Origin: Xanthomonas sp. F10
Lineage (GTDB): Bacteria; Pseudomonadota; Gammaproteobacteria; Xanthomonadales; Xanthomonadaceae
Assembly: GCF_014206815.1 (NCBI RefSeq)
Contig: NZ_JACHNP010000004.1
Span: 186,001-250,000, forward strand
DNA length: 64,000 bases
Direction: 5' to 3'
The notes under the pieces are model-generated. The model searched no databases. It was not told where the DNA came from and saw only the letters and a program-made list of their open reading frames with translations. Position 1 is the stretch's first letter; each line of letters opens with the position of its first letter. The position numbers and the translations under genes were made by a program. Below are positions 40,313 to 49,795 of this stretch, piece after piece.

Positions 40313-40870
40313 ATGCGTCGTGTTGTTCTTTTCCTGCTCGGCCTGGCGGTGAGCGCCACGGCCGCCGCGGCACCGGCCGCGCCTGCGGCGCCCGATCCGG
40401 CCGCGGTGCAGGCACAATTGCGCACCTATTTCTTCGATGCCGCGCGGCAGGGCCGCCAGGACATGCTGGCCGAGTTCATCCGTGCCCATTACGACCTCGA
40501 TACCCGCGACGACAAGGGCTACACCGCGTTGATTCTGGCCGCCTACCACGGCCAGCAGGCGGCGGTGGAGCAGTTGCTGCGCGCAGGTGCCGACCCTTGC
40601 GCGCAGGACAAGCGCGGCAACACCGCGCTGATGGGCGCGATCTTCAAGGGCGAACTGAGCATCGCCAAGCGGCTGATGCAGGCCGATTGTGCGCCGGACC
40701 AGCGCAACAACGCCGGGCAGACCGCGGCGATGTACGCGGCCCTGTTCCAGCGCACCGAGGTGCTGAAGGAACTCGCGGCCAAGGGCGCCGATCTGCAGGC
40801 CAAGGATGCGCAGGGCAACGACGTGGCCCGGCTGCAGCGCGGCGAGTTCGCGACCGCACCGGCGCGCTGA
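40313..40870 (+). CDS. ankB: Periplasmic ankyrin-repeat protein AnkB, katB partner
   Basis: A 185-residue protein with a signal peptide (cut near TAAAA) and four ankyrin repeats, e.g. DTRDDKGYTALILAAYHGQQ, DKRGNTALMGAIFKGELSIA and NNAGQTAAMYAALFQRTEVL. In Pseudomonas aeruginosa the homologous AnkB supports full KatB activity in the periplasm, possibly as an antioxidant scaffold. It lies 63 bases downstream of katB on the same strand, with a GGAGATCACC site before the ATG, so the two form an operon. Confidence 0.9.
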   Translation: MRRVVLFLLGLAVSATAAAAPAAPAAPDPAAVQAQLRTYFFDAARQGRQDMLAEFIRAHYDLDTRDDKGYTALILAAYHGQQAAVEQLLRAGADPCAQDKRGNTALMGAIFKGELSIAKRLMQADCAPDQRNNAGQTAAMYAALFQRTEVLKELAAKGADLQAKDAQGNDVARLQRGEFATAPAR

Positions 40871-40877
40871 GCGATCG

Positions 40878-40895
40878 CGCCCCGCCTCCGGGGCG
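40878..40895 (+). terminator. Short GC hairpin after ankB
   Basis: Stem CGCCCCG/CGGGGCG (7 bp) with a 4-base loop eight bases after the ankB stop. No T-run; candidate end of the katB-ankB operon. Confidence 0.5.
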
Positions 40896-41104
40896 GGTGC
40901 CGGGCATGGCCATCGCACCGCGCGTGGATCGCGGACCCCGGATCGGCGAAAATGCCCGGGTGGCCGGTTCCTCCGGCCCGCCGCGGCCCGAGCCGCCGCT
41001 GTCCGCCGCCTTGGCGGGCGGCGGCGCATCCGGGCTGCGTGCTGCCCTGTCGGCATCGTGCCGGCGCCCTGCCGCGGCTCGCCGTTGCCCTTCCCGGATC
41101 TGTC

Positions 41105-42676
41105 TTGAACGCCACTGCCCCTGTTTCGCCCGACGAGCTGCCCCTGGCCGAGCGCCTGCGCATCGCCCTGGACCTGCTCGAGGCCATCGCCGCCGACCGG
41201 CGCGTGCTCGATACCGTGCCGGAGGCCGAGCGGGTGCGCCTGCTGCAGGTGGTCGCGCAGGTCTTCAACCCCGAACCCAAGGCGCGGCGCAAGCTGCTCA
41301 AGGAACAGGCGCGCGAGCGCCACCAGGAGAAGGTGCGCAAGGCCGAGGAGCTGCTGGCGCAGACCGGCATCCGCGCGCTGCGGCGCAAGCCGGTGTTCAG
41401 CACGCCGAACTATTTCCCGCCGCACACGCCGGAAGCGCTGATCCACGCGCAGGCCGCGGCGGCCGAGCCGGCAGCGCACTCGCCCGAACTGCGCCACTGC
41501 TACGTGTGCAAGCAGAAGTACACCGAGCTGCACCACTTCTACGACCAGATGTGCCCGCCCTGCGCGGAGTTGAACTACGTCAAGCGCACCGAGACCGCGG
41601 ACCTGCGCGGGCGCGTGGCGCTGCTCACCGGCGGCCGGGTCAAGATCGGCTACCAGGCCGGGCTCAAGCTGCTGCGTGCCGGCGCCGAGCTGATCGTGAC
41701 CACGCGCTTCCCGCGCGACTCGGCGGCGCGCTACGCGCAGGAGCCGGATTTCGCCGAATGGGGCCACCGCCTGCAGGTGTACGGGCTGGACCTGCGCCAC
41801 ACGCCCAGCGTCGAGGCGTTCTGCAGCGAACTGCTGGCCACCCGCACGCGCCTGGATTTCATCGTCAACAACGCCTGCCAGACCGTGCGCCGGCCGCCGC
41901 AGTTCTACGCGCACATGCTGGCCGGCGAGACCGCCGCGCTGCACGAGCTGCCCGAACACGTGCGCCGGCTGGTGGGCCAGTACGAAGGCCTGCGCGGTCC
42001 CGACCTGCTGCCGTCCGGGGGGAACACGCTGCCGGCCGGGGCCGGCAATGGACGCGCCGGTGCCGACGGTCTGCTGCGCGCCGCGGAACTGTCGCAGGTG
42101 CCGCTGCTGGCCGACGATCTGCTCGCCCAGCAGCACCTGTTCCCGGAAGGGCGCCTGGACCAGGACCTGCAGCAGGTGGACCTGCGCGGGCGCAACTCCT
42201 GGCGCCTGCTGCTGGACGAAGTGTCCTCGGTGGAACTGCTGGAGACGCAACTGGTCAACGCGGTCGCGCCGTTCGTCCTCAACGCGCGGCTCAAGCCGCT
42301 GATGCTGCGCACGCCCGAGCGCGACAAGCACATCGTCAACGTATCGGCGATGGAGGGGCAGTTCTACCGCAACTTCAAGACCACCCGGCATCCGCACACC
42401 AACATGGCCAAGGCCGCGTTGAACATGATGACCCGCACCTCGGCGGCCGATTACCAGAACGACGGCATCCACATGAACAGCGTGGACACCGGCTGGGTCA
42501 CCGACGAGGATCCGGCCGAGATCGCCGCGCGCAAGGTGCAGGAAGAGCGCTTCCATCCGCCGCTGGACATCGTCGATGGCGCCGCGCGCATCGTCGATCC
42601 GATCATCCACGGCTTCAACACCGGCGAGCACGTGTGGGGCCAGTTCCTCAAGGACTACGCGCCGACCGATTGGTGA
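41105..42676 (+). CDS. SDR-family protein with N-terminal Cys4 segment
   Basis: A 523-residue protein. Residues 1-120 are helical and charged. Then comes a Cys pair arrangement CYVCKQKYTELHHFYDQMC with PPC after it, a likely zinc knuckle. The C-terminal part is a short-chain dehydrogenase fold: nucleotide loop TGGRVKIGYQ (in place of TGxxxGIG), IVNNACQTVRRPP, and VNVSAMEGQFY. The usual catalytic Tyr is absent: the segment HPHTNMAKAALNM has Thr four before Lys. Enzyme activity is therefore doubtful. Start is a TTG at 41105 (MNATAPVSPDEL); this choice is uncertain. Confidence 0.75.
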   Translation: MNATAPVSPDELPLAERLRIALDLLEAIAADRRVLDTVPEAERVRLLQVVAQVFNPEPKARRKLLKEQARERHQEKVRKAEELLAQTGIRALRRKPVFSTPNYFPPHTPEALIHAQAAAAEPAAHSPELRHCYVCKQKYTELHHFYDQMCPPCAELNYVKRTETADLRGRVALLTGGRVKIGYQAGLKLLRAGAELIVTTRFPRDSAARYAQEPDFAEWGHRLQVYGLDLRHTPSVEAFCSELLATRTRLDFIVNNACQTVRRPPQFYAHMLAGETAALHELPEHVRRLVGQYEGLRGPDLLPSGGNTLPAGAGNGRAGADGLLRAAELSQVPLLADDLLAQQHLFPEGRLDQDLQQVDLRGRNSWRLLLDEVSSVELLETQLVNAVAPFVLNARLKPLMLRTPERDKHIVNVSAMEGQFYRNFKTTRHPHTNMAKAALNMMTRTSAADYQNDGIHMNSVDTGWVTDEDPAEIAARKVQEERFHPPLDIVDGAARIVDPIIHGFNTGEHVWGQFLKDYAPTDW

Positions 42677-42731
42677 GGCGGCGCGCCGCCATCGCCACGG
42701 TGCGCGACGTGCATCCGCGTCCGCGCGCGGC

Positions 42732-43160
42732 CTAGCCGCGCGTGCGGTCCGCGGCCGTGGCGGCAACGGGTTCGGCGTCCTTCTCGCGGCCCCAGAACTC
42801 CACCATGATGGTCATCATGGTCCACACGATCAGTGTCGGCTGCACCTTGTCCGGCAGCAGGTCGTGACCCTTGAGCATCACGTCGATCACCTTCGGCAGC
42901 AGCAGCGCCATCACCAGGGTGTAGATCGCGTAGGCCACCCGGTGCCGGCTGCTGGAAATGAACAGGATCGAGATGACCAGGCTGGCCAGCACGGCCAGCG
43001 CCACGCCGAACTGCCAGGCACTGAGGCGTTCGGTGCCGGTGAGCACCAGGCCCAGGATGGCGCCGAAAAACATGTTCAGGCCGTTGAGGTTGGCCTGGTA
43101 CTCGTCCTTGGTCATGCGGCCGAGGCCGACCTTGCCGAACACGTTCCATCCCTTGCGCAT
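42732..43160 (-). CDS. Small membrane protein, four helices
   Basis: A 142-residue protein of unknown function, with helices at about residues 30-45, 50-70, 78-96 and 108-125. The N-terminal cytosolic part is basic (MRKGWNVFGKVGLGRMTKDE). A strong AAGGGGAACGAGC site precedes the ATG. Its stop codon lies in a GC hairpin and its 3-prime end converges with the SDR gene. Confidence 0.8.
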   Translation of the reverse strand: MRKGWNVFGKVGLGRMTKDEYQANLNGLNMFFGAILGLVLTGTERLSAWQFGVALAVLASLVISILFISSSRHRVAYAIYTLVMALLLPKVIDVMLKGHDLLPDKVQPTLIVWTMMTIMVEFWGREKDAEPVAATAADRTRG

Positions 43161-43317
43161 GCTCGTTCCCCTTCGCGCTGTCGCATCCTGGCGCCGCCAC
43201 GCCCATCGGCTGGCCGCACGCCTCCCCGCGCCCACTGTAGCGAAGATCGCGCGCGTTCGCCGCCTGTCCGCCGCACGCGGGGCATCCGTGCCCGACAGCG
43301 TGGGACGCGCGCCTGCG

Positions 43318-43785
43318 CTAGTCCAGGGTCTGCAACTCGCCGCGCGGGCCGGTCGCGGTCAGATACAGGTGGCCGAGGCTGATCGGCAGGCGGAAGCGGC
43401 GCGGGCCGGCGCTGCCGGGGTTGAGGTAGAGCACGCCATCGCGGGTCTGCAGCGACGGCATGTGCGAGTGGCCGCTGATCACCACGTCCACGCCGTCGGC
43501 GACGTGGTCCAGCGTCTTCAGGTCGTGGCGCACGTGCAGGCGCACGTCATCGATGTCCAGGTCCAGGGTCTCGGGCAGCGCCTGCGCCCACGGCGCGGTA
43601 TCGATGTTGCCGCGGATCGCGTGCAGCGGCGCCAGTGCCCGCAGCGCCTCCAGTACGTCGGCTTTGCCGATGTCGCCGGCATGCACGATGGCCGCACAAC
43701 CGCGCAGCGCCTCCAGCGCCTCGGGCCGCAGCAGGCCATGGGTGTCGGCGATCACGCCGAGATGCAGCGGTCGAAGGGCAGGCAT
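43318..43785 (-). CDS. YfcE/MJ0936-like metallophosphoesterase
   Basis: A 155-residue single-domain phosphodiesterase with two metal ions. Motifs: VIADTHG (D-x-H), VHAGDIG (GD), AIRGNID (GN[H/D]), and SGHSHMPSL (GHxH), then LNPGSAGPRR. Activity against 2-prime,3-prime-cyclic or bis-type phosphodiesters is known for relatives. The start at 43785 (MPALRPLHLGVI) has AGGAAG upstream. It is divergent from the MFS transporter gene, with about 370 bases between them. Confidence 0.92.
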   Translation of the reverse strand: MPALRPLHLGVIADTHGLLRPEALEALRGCAAIVHAGDIGKADVLEALRALAPLHAIRGNIDTAPWAQALPETLDLDIDDVRLHVRHDLKTLDHVADGVDVVISGHSHMPSLQTRDGVLYLNPGSAGPRRFRLPISLGHLYLTATGPRGELQTLD

Positions 43786-44156
43786 TGGCGGCGCTTCCTG
43801 GGGCGTGACCAGCCTGCAGCCTACCGATTCGGGAGTGGTGGCGTCGTCGACCGCATGTGCGCGCCAGGTTCGGTGGAGGTGGTTGCGCCAAGGCATCGTG
43901 CCGATGCCGGGGGTGGATCAACGCCGGCATCGGCGCTTGCGCGCACCGCCGGCGCGCCGTGGTGCATCCCGGCGTTGCAACCGCGCGTGTCCACGAGCCG
44001 CACCCTCGGACCGCCATGCATTAACCCGCACGTAGCGGCGCGCCGCGCCGTGGCGGCATGCGCACGCGACGTGTTGTACCGTTGCCACGCGCGCCGCCCC
44101 CGATGTCGCACACCATCGCACGGCAGCGCCTTTTCTTCTCCAGCAGACTTCGATCG

Positions 44157-45464
44157 ATGGCCTCTTCCGCTACGCCCCCAGCCGCCGCCGAGGCCGCGCC
44201 GCACGGCGCCGCCGCCGTGTTCCGCGTGGTCACCGGCAACTTCCTCGAGATGTACGACTTCATGGTCTATGGCTTCTATGCCACGGCCATCGGCCATGCG
44301 TTCTTCCCGGCGAAAAGCGCGTTCGCCTCGCTGATGCTGTCGCTGGCCACGTTCGGCGCCGGCTTCCTGATGCGGCCGATCGGCGCGCTGGTGCTGGGCG
44401 GTTACATCGACCGGCACGGGCGTCGCAAGGGCCTGATCCTGACCCTGGGGTTGATGTCGGCCGGCGTGCTGCTGATCGCCTTCGTCCCCGGCTACGGCAC
44501 CATCGGCGTGCTGGCGCCGCTGCTGGTGCTGCTCGGCCGCCTGCTGCAGGGCTTCTCCGCTGGCGCCGAATTGGGCGGCGTGTCGGTGTACCTGGCCGAG
44601 ATCGCCACGCCGGGCCGGCGCGGCTTCTACGTGGCCTGGCAGTCGGCCAGCCAGCAGGTGGCGGTGGTGTTCGCCGCCGCGCTCGGCGTGGCCCTGCATG
44701 CGCTGCTGTCCGACAGCGTGATGGACAGCTGGGGGTGGCGCGTACCGTTCGCCATCGGCAGCCTGATCGTGCCGCTGATCTTCCTGATCCGCCGCTCGCT
44801 GCAGGAAACCCCCGAGTTCGCCGCGCGCCAGGCGCCGGACCTGGCCGGCATCGCGCGCTCGCTGCGCGCCAATGTCGGGCTGATTCTGGCCGGCGTGGGC
44901 ATGGTGATGATGACCACCGTGTCGTTCTACCTGATCACCGCCTACATGCCGACCTACGGCCGCACCGAACTGCACCTGAGCGAGCTCGACAGTCTGGTGG
45001 TGACCGGCTGCATCGGCCTGTCCAACTTCGTGTGGCTGCCGGTGATGGGCGCGCTGAGCGACCGCATCGGCCGCAAGCCGCTGCTGGTGTTCGCCAGCGT
45101 GGCCATGTTGCTGACGGTGTGGCCGGCGCTGCAGTGGCTGGTCGACGCGCCCTCGTTCGTGCGGCTACTGCTGGTCGGCGAGTGGCTGTCGCTGCTGTAC
45201 GGCGCCTACAACGGCGCGATGGTGGTGGCGCTGACCGAGGTGATGCCGGCGGAGGTCCGTACCACCGGCTTCTCGCTGGCCTACAGCCTGGCCACCGCAA
45301 CGATGGGCGGCTTCACCCCGGCGGTGTCCACCTGGCTGATCCACACCACCCATAGCCGCGCCGCGCCGGCGTTGTGGCTGTCGCTGGCGGCGCTGATCGG
45401 CCTGGCCTGCACGCTGCTGCTGTTCCGTCGGCAACGCGGCGCTGGCACGTTCCACGCCGCCTGA
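44157..45464 (+). CDS. MFS citrate/metabolite:proton symporter (CitA-like)
   Basis: A 435-residue transporter with twelve helices. It belongs to the metabolite:H+ symporter group, as shown by [20 protein letters not shown] (the GNFLExYDF signature), [11 protein letters not shown] in loop 2-3, [21 protein letters not shown] in helix 4 and DRIGRKPLL in loop 8-9. CitA in this group moves citrate with a proton. The start at 44157 (MASSATPP) is chosen over 44103 and 44058 by similarity of N-terminal length; no ribosome site is clear for any. Confidence 0.9.
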   Translation: MASSATPPAAAEAAPHGAAAVFRVVTGNFLEMYDFMVYGFYATAIGHAFFPAKSAFASLMLSLATFGAGFLMRPIGALVLGGYIDRHGRRKGLILTLGLMSAGVLLIAFVPGYGTIGVLAPLLVLLGRLLQGFSAGAELGGVSVYLAEIATPGRRGFYVAWQSASQQVAVVFAAALGVALHALLSDSVMDSWGWRVPFAIGSLIVPLIFLIRRSLQETPEFAARQAPDLAGIARSLRANVGLILAGVGMVMMTTVSFYLITAYMPTYGRTELHLSELDSLVVTGCIGLSNFVWLPVMGALSDRIGRKPLLVFASVAMLLTVWPALQWLVDAPSFVRLLLVGEWLSLLYGAYNGAMVVALTEVMPAEVRTTGFSLAYSLATATMGGFTPAVSTWLIHTTHSRAAPALWLSLAALIGLACTLLLFRRQRGAGTFHAA

Positions 45465-45527
45465 TCGCGGCACGGCGTGGAGGCGGGGCCGGGCAGCGGC
45501 AGAATGGCGCGTCGTCGCCAAGTGCGA

Positions 45528-45554
45528 TCGCCCGCCGCGGGCAGCGGCGGGCGA
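45528..45554. terminator. Hairpin between convergent MFS and phosphoesterase genes
   Basis: Perfect 10-bp stem (TCGCCCGCCG / CGGCGGGCGA) with a 7-base loop between the MFS stop at 45464 and the minus-strand stop at 45580. Likely bidirectional terminator. Confidence 0.7.
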
Positions 45555-45579
45555 CGCGCGTACCCGTGCTGGCGCGGGA

Positions 45580-47289
45580 TCAGCCCAGGTCCAGCGCGGC
45601 GGTGAGATCGCCCGGCACCACGCCGCTGGCGGCGTGCATCGCGCGTTCGCGCTCGACCAGGCCCGGCAGCGGCTCCAGGCCGAAGCGGCGGGTGATGAAG
45701 CGCAGGATCGAGCCGGTGTCGTAGACGCTGTGGTCGACGTGGCCGCGCTTGGCATACGGCGACACCACCAGCGCCGGGATGCGCGAGCCGGGGCCCCAGC
45801 GGTCGGCCTTGGGCGGCGCCACGTGGTCCCACCAGCCGCCGTTCTCGTCGAAGGTGATGAACACGACGGTCTTGTCCCACAGCGGGCTGTTGCGCAACGC
45901 GTCCACCACCATCGCGATGTGGCGATCGCCGGCGGCCACGTCGGAATAGCCGGCGTGCATGTTGAGGTTGCCCTGCGGCTTGTAGAAGGTCACCGGCGGC
46001 AGCGTGCCGGCCTGCACGTCGGCAAGGAAGCGGTTCTGCGGGGCGCTGTCGCCCAGGCCGCCGTCGCGCAGGTGGCGCGCCCGCGCCGGCGTGCCGGGGG
46101 CGAGGTTGGCGAAGTAGTTGAACGGCTGGTGGTGGATCTGGAAGTTGGGACTGCCCGGGAACTCGCTGGTGTCGCCGGTGTCGCCCTTGCCCTGCACCGC
46201 CAGCCCCCAGCCGCCGGCGTACCAGGCCCAGTCCACGCCCTTGGCGTCGAGCGCGTCGCCGATGTGGCGGTGGGTCTGCGGCGGCAGCGTGTTGGGGCTG
46301 TTGGGATCGGCGTAGTCCGGGCGCGTCGGGTCCTGGCTGGTGCTGGGCTGGAACGGCGGGCTCAGGGTATTGATCGCCCAGAAATCCGGGGTCAGCGCGC
46401 CGTTGCGCACGAAGCGCGGCCGGCCGTTGAGCGCGGTGCCCGGCGAATCGTCCTGCACCGCCAGGCGGATCTCGTCGGGGCGGTCGCTGGCCAGCACGCT
46501 GATCTGGGTGCGCGCCGGGCTGCTGTCGGCCTTGGGGTAGTACGGCGCCTGCGCGGCGATCAGGTACTGATGGTTGAGGAACGAGCCGCCGAAGGCGCCC
46601 ATGAAGAAGTTGTCGCACAGCGTGTAGTCGCGGGCCAGGCTCCACAGCCGCAGCGTGGCCGGCGCATCGGCGTAGTGGCCCATCACCAGGCCGCCGGCGT
46701 CGCTCCACGCGGCGAAGCCGTCGTTGCGGCCGCCGTTGATCTGCATCTGGTTCTCGTAGAAGCGATGCACCAGGTCGCGGGTCACGATGCCGTGCGGCAG
46801 CAGTTGGCCGTCGGGCGTGCGCAGCGCGAACGGCGCATTGGGCAGCGGCCCGATCGCGTCCTCGCCGATCTTGTAGCGGCGATGCGCCACCACCTGTTCG
46901 TCCGGCGCCAGCCCGCCCCAGATCGGCGGCAGGATGTCGAGCACGCTGCCGTCGCGGTCCATCTGCCGCGCCTGCGCCGGCGTCACCTTGGACAGCGGCT
47001 GCTGCAGCCCGGGGAACTCGGGGAACAGGTTGTTGAAGCTGCGGTTCTCGGCGTAGATCACCACCACGTGCTCGATCTTCTGCCGCAGTTGCAGATCCAG
47101 CTCCGTCGCCGACAGCGCACGCGCGGGCGCGCGCTTGGCGGTCGCGGCCTGGGCCTCGGCGGGGCCGCCGAGCGCCAGGGCGCTGCCGGCGAGTGCCAGG
47201 CCACCGAGCAGGCGCCGGCGTTGCGGGTTTTCGGGAGTGGTGTCGGTGTCGGCGGTGGTGGACGCGGCATCCTGAGGCGGCTTCTTCAC
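45580..47289 (-). CDS. Tat-exported phosphoesterase (acid phosphatase / phospholipase C-like)
   Basis: A 569-residue protein with a twin-arginine signal (PQRRRLLGGLALAGSALALGG, about residues 22-42). The mature domain is of the alkaline phosphatase-like phosphoesterase family: EHVVVIYAENRSFNNLFPEFPG with the metal-binding Glu-Asn, NHQYLIAAQAP, HAGYSDVAAGDRHIAMVV and ITFDENGGWWDHVAPP with the Asp-Glu-Asn-His cluster. Relatives include AcpA of Francisella and bacterial phospholipases C. The GTG at 47289 is chosen; a TTG at 47343 is the alternative. Single gene. Confidence 0.9.
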   Translation of the reverse strand: MKKPPQDAASTTADTDTTPENPQRRRLLGGLALAGSALALGGPAEAQAATAKRAPARALSATELDLQLRQKIEHVVVIYAENRSFNNLFPEFPGLQQPLSKVTPAQARQMDRDGSVLDILPPIWGGLAPDEQVVAHRRYKIGEDAIGPLPNAPFALRTPDGQLLPHGIVTRDLVHRFYENQMQINGGRNDGFAAWSDAGGLVMGHYADAPATLRLWSLARDYTLCDNFFMGAFGGSFLNHQYLIAAQAPYYPKADSSPARTQISVLASDRPDEIRLAVQDDSPGTALNGRPRFVRNGALTPDFWAINTLSPPFQPSTSQDPTRPDYADPNSPNTLPPQTHRHIGDALDAKGVDWAWYAGGWGLAVQGKGDTGDTSEFPGSPNFQIHHQPFNYFANLAPGTPARARHLRDGGLGDSAPQNRFLADVQAGTLPPVTFYKPQGNLNMHAGYSDVAAGDRHIAMVVDALRNSPLWDKTVVFITFDENGGWWDHVAPPKADRWGPGSRIPALVVSPYAKRGHVDHSVYDTGSILRFITRRFGLEPLPGLVERERAMHAASGVVPGDLTAALDLG

Positions 47290-47448
47290 GGTGTCGTTGG
47301 GCGAGGGAAAGGCACCCGCCAGTGTGGGCCGCGTGAATGACAAGTCAAAGCGAGCCGGTCCCAGTGCAGAACCCGCGTTCAGCGGGCGTATCGCAGGAGT
47401 GACCCGGCGCGGATGTCGAAATGGATCGAGAGCGGTGCTCGCTTCGGT

Positions 47449-47736
47449 TCAGCGAGAGGGGTGGACCCCAAAGACCTGTTCGCACAGCGCGACGTACCGT
47501 CCCGAATCGTCGCGCGCCGCCGCCCCACTGGCGATGGCCGCGCTCAGCGCCGGGCCGAGCCGCGTCTCGCCCAGGCGCGCGGCCAGCGCCGTCAGTTGCG
47601 CCTGGAACCGATGCTGCATATCGGCGATCTGCCCGGCATCGTGCCCGAGCCAGGCGTGGCCCCTGTCGTTGTACGCGGCGGCACCGTGCAAGGTGTCGGC
47701 CAGGTCGCGCTGCGGGTCCTGCGGATCGGTCGGCAT
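47449..47736 (-). CDS. Small hypothetical protein after the AI-2E-type permease gene
   Basis: A 95-residue hydrophilic, Ala/Asp/Gln-rich protein of unknown function (MPTDPQDPQRDLADTLHGAA; later GRYVALCEQVFGVHPSR). It follows the permease gene closely on the same strand; a GTG at 47766, six bases after that stop, would allow translational coupling. No helix long enough for a membrane segment. The composition is protein-like and the 3-prime end is clear, but the start and even the expression are not certain. Confidence 0.5.
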   Translation of the reverse strand: MPTDPQDPQRDLADTLHGAAAYNDRGHAWLGHDAGQIADMQHRFQAQLTALAARLGETRLGPALSAAIASGAAARDDSGRYVALCEQVFGVHPSR

Positions 47737-47772
47737 CGTAGCGTGCGGGATCGTGGTGGATCGCACCGCAGA

Positions 47773-48837
47773 TCAGGCGGCGGGCGTTCCGGCCCCGTCT
47801 GCCCCTTCGGCATCGCCCAGCGCATGTTGCACGTACAGGCGCTTGACCAGCACGTAGAGCACCACGGTGAGCGGCGCCGCCAGCACCACGCCCATCGGCC
47901 CGAACAGCACGCCGATGCCGAACAGCGAGAACAGCAGCAACGCCGGCGGCAGGTCCACCGCACGCGCCTGGATCAGGGGCTGCAGCACGTGGCCCTCGAG
48001 TTGCTGCAGCACCACGAACAGCAGCAGCGCGCCCAGCGCCACCTGCGGGCTGACGGTGAAGCCCAGCAGGATCGCCGGGACCGCGGCCACGATCGGGCCG
48101 ACGATGGGGATGAAGTCCAGCAGCGCGGTCAACAGGCCGATGCCCAGCGCCACCGGCACGCCCAGCAGCCACAGGCCGATGCCGGTCAGGGTGCCGATCA
48201 CCGCCATCGCCAGCAACTGCCCGGTCAGCCACGCACGCAGCGCCTGGCCGCTGGCGGTCAACGCCTCGTCGGCGACGCCGCGACGGTCGCGCGGCAGCAG
48301 GTGCAGCAGGCCCTTCCGATACAGCGCCGGCTGCGCGGCCAGGTACAGCCCGCCGACCATCATCAGCACCGCGTCGGTGACGCCGCCGCCGGCCGACAGC
48401 ACGATCGCGCCGGCGTGCGTGGCCAGGGTCGAGGCGCCGTCGCGCAACTGGTCGGGGATGCGCTCGATCTGCGGCCCCAGCGGGCCGGACTGCAGCCACG
48501 CATGGAACTTGTTCCAGGCCGCCGGCAAGGTCGCGCGGAAGGTGTCGATCTGCGCGGCGACCTCGGCGCCGAACAGCAGCACGATGGCCGACAGCGCCAG
48601 CACCAGCACCAGGATCACCAGCGCCAGCGCCGCCCACTCCGGCAGCGGCAACCACTTGCGCAACAGCGTGGCCAGCCCGTGCAGCAGCACGCCAACCACC
48701 ACCGCGCCGAACACGATCAGCAATAGCTCCGACAACTGCCAGGCCAGCAGCGCCAGCGCGCCCAGCGCCATGACGACCAGGACCCGCGCCGTGAACGCGC
48801 GCAGGGGCGAGGGGGAATTCGGGAGCGAGGCATTCAT
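47773..48837 (-). CDS. AI-2E family transporter (PerM/YhhT-like)
   Basis: A 354-residue inner-membrane protein with seven or eight helices. Family marks are LLIVFGAVVVGVLLHGLATL near the N-terminus, the amphipathic middle DTFRATLPAAWNKFHAW, and the conserved ALLDFIPIVGPIVAAVPAIL followed by LEGHVLQPLIQARAVDLPPA and LFGPMGVVLAAPL. Proteins of the family have been linked to autoinducer-2 export, Na+/H+ antiport and solute efflux; the substrate here is unknown. It seems to be the first gene of a two-gene unit with the small ORF at 47449. Confidence 0.9.
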   Translation of the reverse strand: MNASLPNSPSPLRAFTARVLVVMALGALALLAWQLSELLLIVFGAVVVGVLLHGLATLLRKWLPLPEWAALALVILVLVLALSAIVLLFGAEVAAQIDTFRATLPAAWNKFHAWLQSGPLGPQIERIPDQLRDGASTLATHAGAIVLSAGGGVTDAVLMMVGGLYLAAQPALYRKGLLHLLPRDRRGVADEALTASGQALRAWLTGQLLAMAVIGTLTGIGLWLLGVPVALGIGLLTALLDFIPIVGPIVAAVPAILLGFTVSPQVALGALLLFVVLQQLEGHVLQPLIQARAVDLPPALLLFSLFGIGVLFGPMGVVLAAPLTVVLYVLVKRLYVQHALGDAEGADGAGTPAA

Positions 48838-49041
48838 CGGTGGCGCGGATCCCGATCAGGACAATGAGCGCGGACAGTAGTGGCAGGGCGGTGCAGGGAG
48901 GGCGAAGATCGCGCGCCGCCCGTCGGCGGCGCCTGCCCACCGGTCGGCGCGTGGGCGATGCCGGCGTGTGGGGTGGTTTCGACGCTCGTTGGTCGGGCGT
49001 GCGGCGCTATCGGTCGACCAACCGACCGGCCGAGGCCAACG

Positions 49042-49431
49042 CTACTGGCCGGCGGGTGGCTGCCAGAGTTCCACCTTGTTGCCTTCCGGGTCGATGACCC
49101 AGGCGAAGGCGCCATACTCGGATTCGTCGATGCGGTCCAGCACGTGGCAGCCTTCCTCGCGCAGCGCCGCGACCAGGGCGTGCAGATCGTGCACCCGGTA
49201 ATTGATCATGAAAGGGGCCGTGCCGGGCGAGAAGTGCGGTTCCTGCGCCGCCGCGCCGATCGACCAGACGGTGGAGCCGGTCACTGGTGCGCCGCTGCCG
49301 TCGTTCCAGGCGAAGGCAGTGCCGCCCCAGGCCTGCACGTCGATGCCGAGATGGCGCTGGTACCAGGCCTGCAACGCGGCCGGATCCTGCGCCTTGAAGA
49401 AGATGCCGCCGATCCCGGTGACGCGTTTCAT
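49042..49431 (-). CDS. VOC-family (glyoxalase-like) protein
   Basis: A 129-residue single-domain VOC protein: GIGGIFFKAQDPAALQAWYQ at the start and EYGAFAWVIDPEGNKVELWQ with the metal-binding Glu near the end; the D-P-E-G-N-K-x-E-L-W ending is a hallmark of the superfamily. Role unknown (isomerase, dioxygenase or antibiotic-binding relatives exist). The start overlaps the stop of the upstream gene (ATGA) with GGAGG five bases before it, so the two are coupled. Confidence 0.9.
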   Translation of the reverse strand: MKRVTGIGGIFFKAQDPAALQAWYQRHLGIDVQAWGGTAFAWNDGSGAPVTGSTVWSIGAAAQEPHFSPGTAPFMINYRVHDLHALVAALREEGCHVLDRIDESEYGAFAWVIDPEGNKVELWQPPAGQ

Positions 49432-49766
49432 GGAACCTCCGCTGGTCCGATGGTGGGCTGTCCCGGCAGTGGCTCGTAACCGTCGCCGCGGCCGCTCAGC
49501 CAGCGCAGTCTACGCTTGCCGGCCTCGCCCAGATACGCCGCGGCAGCCAGCAGCAGGGGATGCCGCAGATCCGCATCGGTCATCGTCCGTGCGCGTCCGC
49601 CCACCTCGATGCTCAGGAAATGCGCCTGGTCCGCCTCGTCGTCGTAGCTGCGCGCCACCAACTGGTTGTGGCCGTCGCTGAAGCGATAGAGGGTGTAGGC
49701 GTAGTAGTAGCCGTCCGCGTCGTCGGGCTCGCTGGCATCCACGTGGTGGGTGATGTCGACGTGCAT
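49428..49766 (-). CDS. Conserved hypothetical protein coupled to the VOC gene
   Basis: A 112-residue soluble acidic protein (MHVDITHHVDASEPDDADGY; then YAYTLYRFSDGHNQLVARSY and HFLSIEVGGRAR). It is not one I can name. Upstream of and overlapping the VOC gene by four bases. Confidence 0.75.
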   Translation of the reverse strand: MHVDITHHVDASEPDDADGYYYAYTLYRFSDGHNQLVARSYDDEADQAHFLSIEVGGRARTMTDADLRHPLLLAAAAYLGEAGKRRLRWLSGRGDGYEPLPGQPTIGPAEVP

Positions 49767-49795
49767 GTGGGGCTCCGGGTGGACCGCGGTGTTTG

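Noticed and set aside
39986-42766. A 926-codon open frame on the minus strand across katB, ankB and the SDR gene
   Set aside because: Shadow frame caused by high GC3; opposite strand carries recognised catalase and ankyrin motifs.
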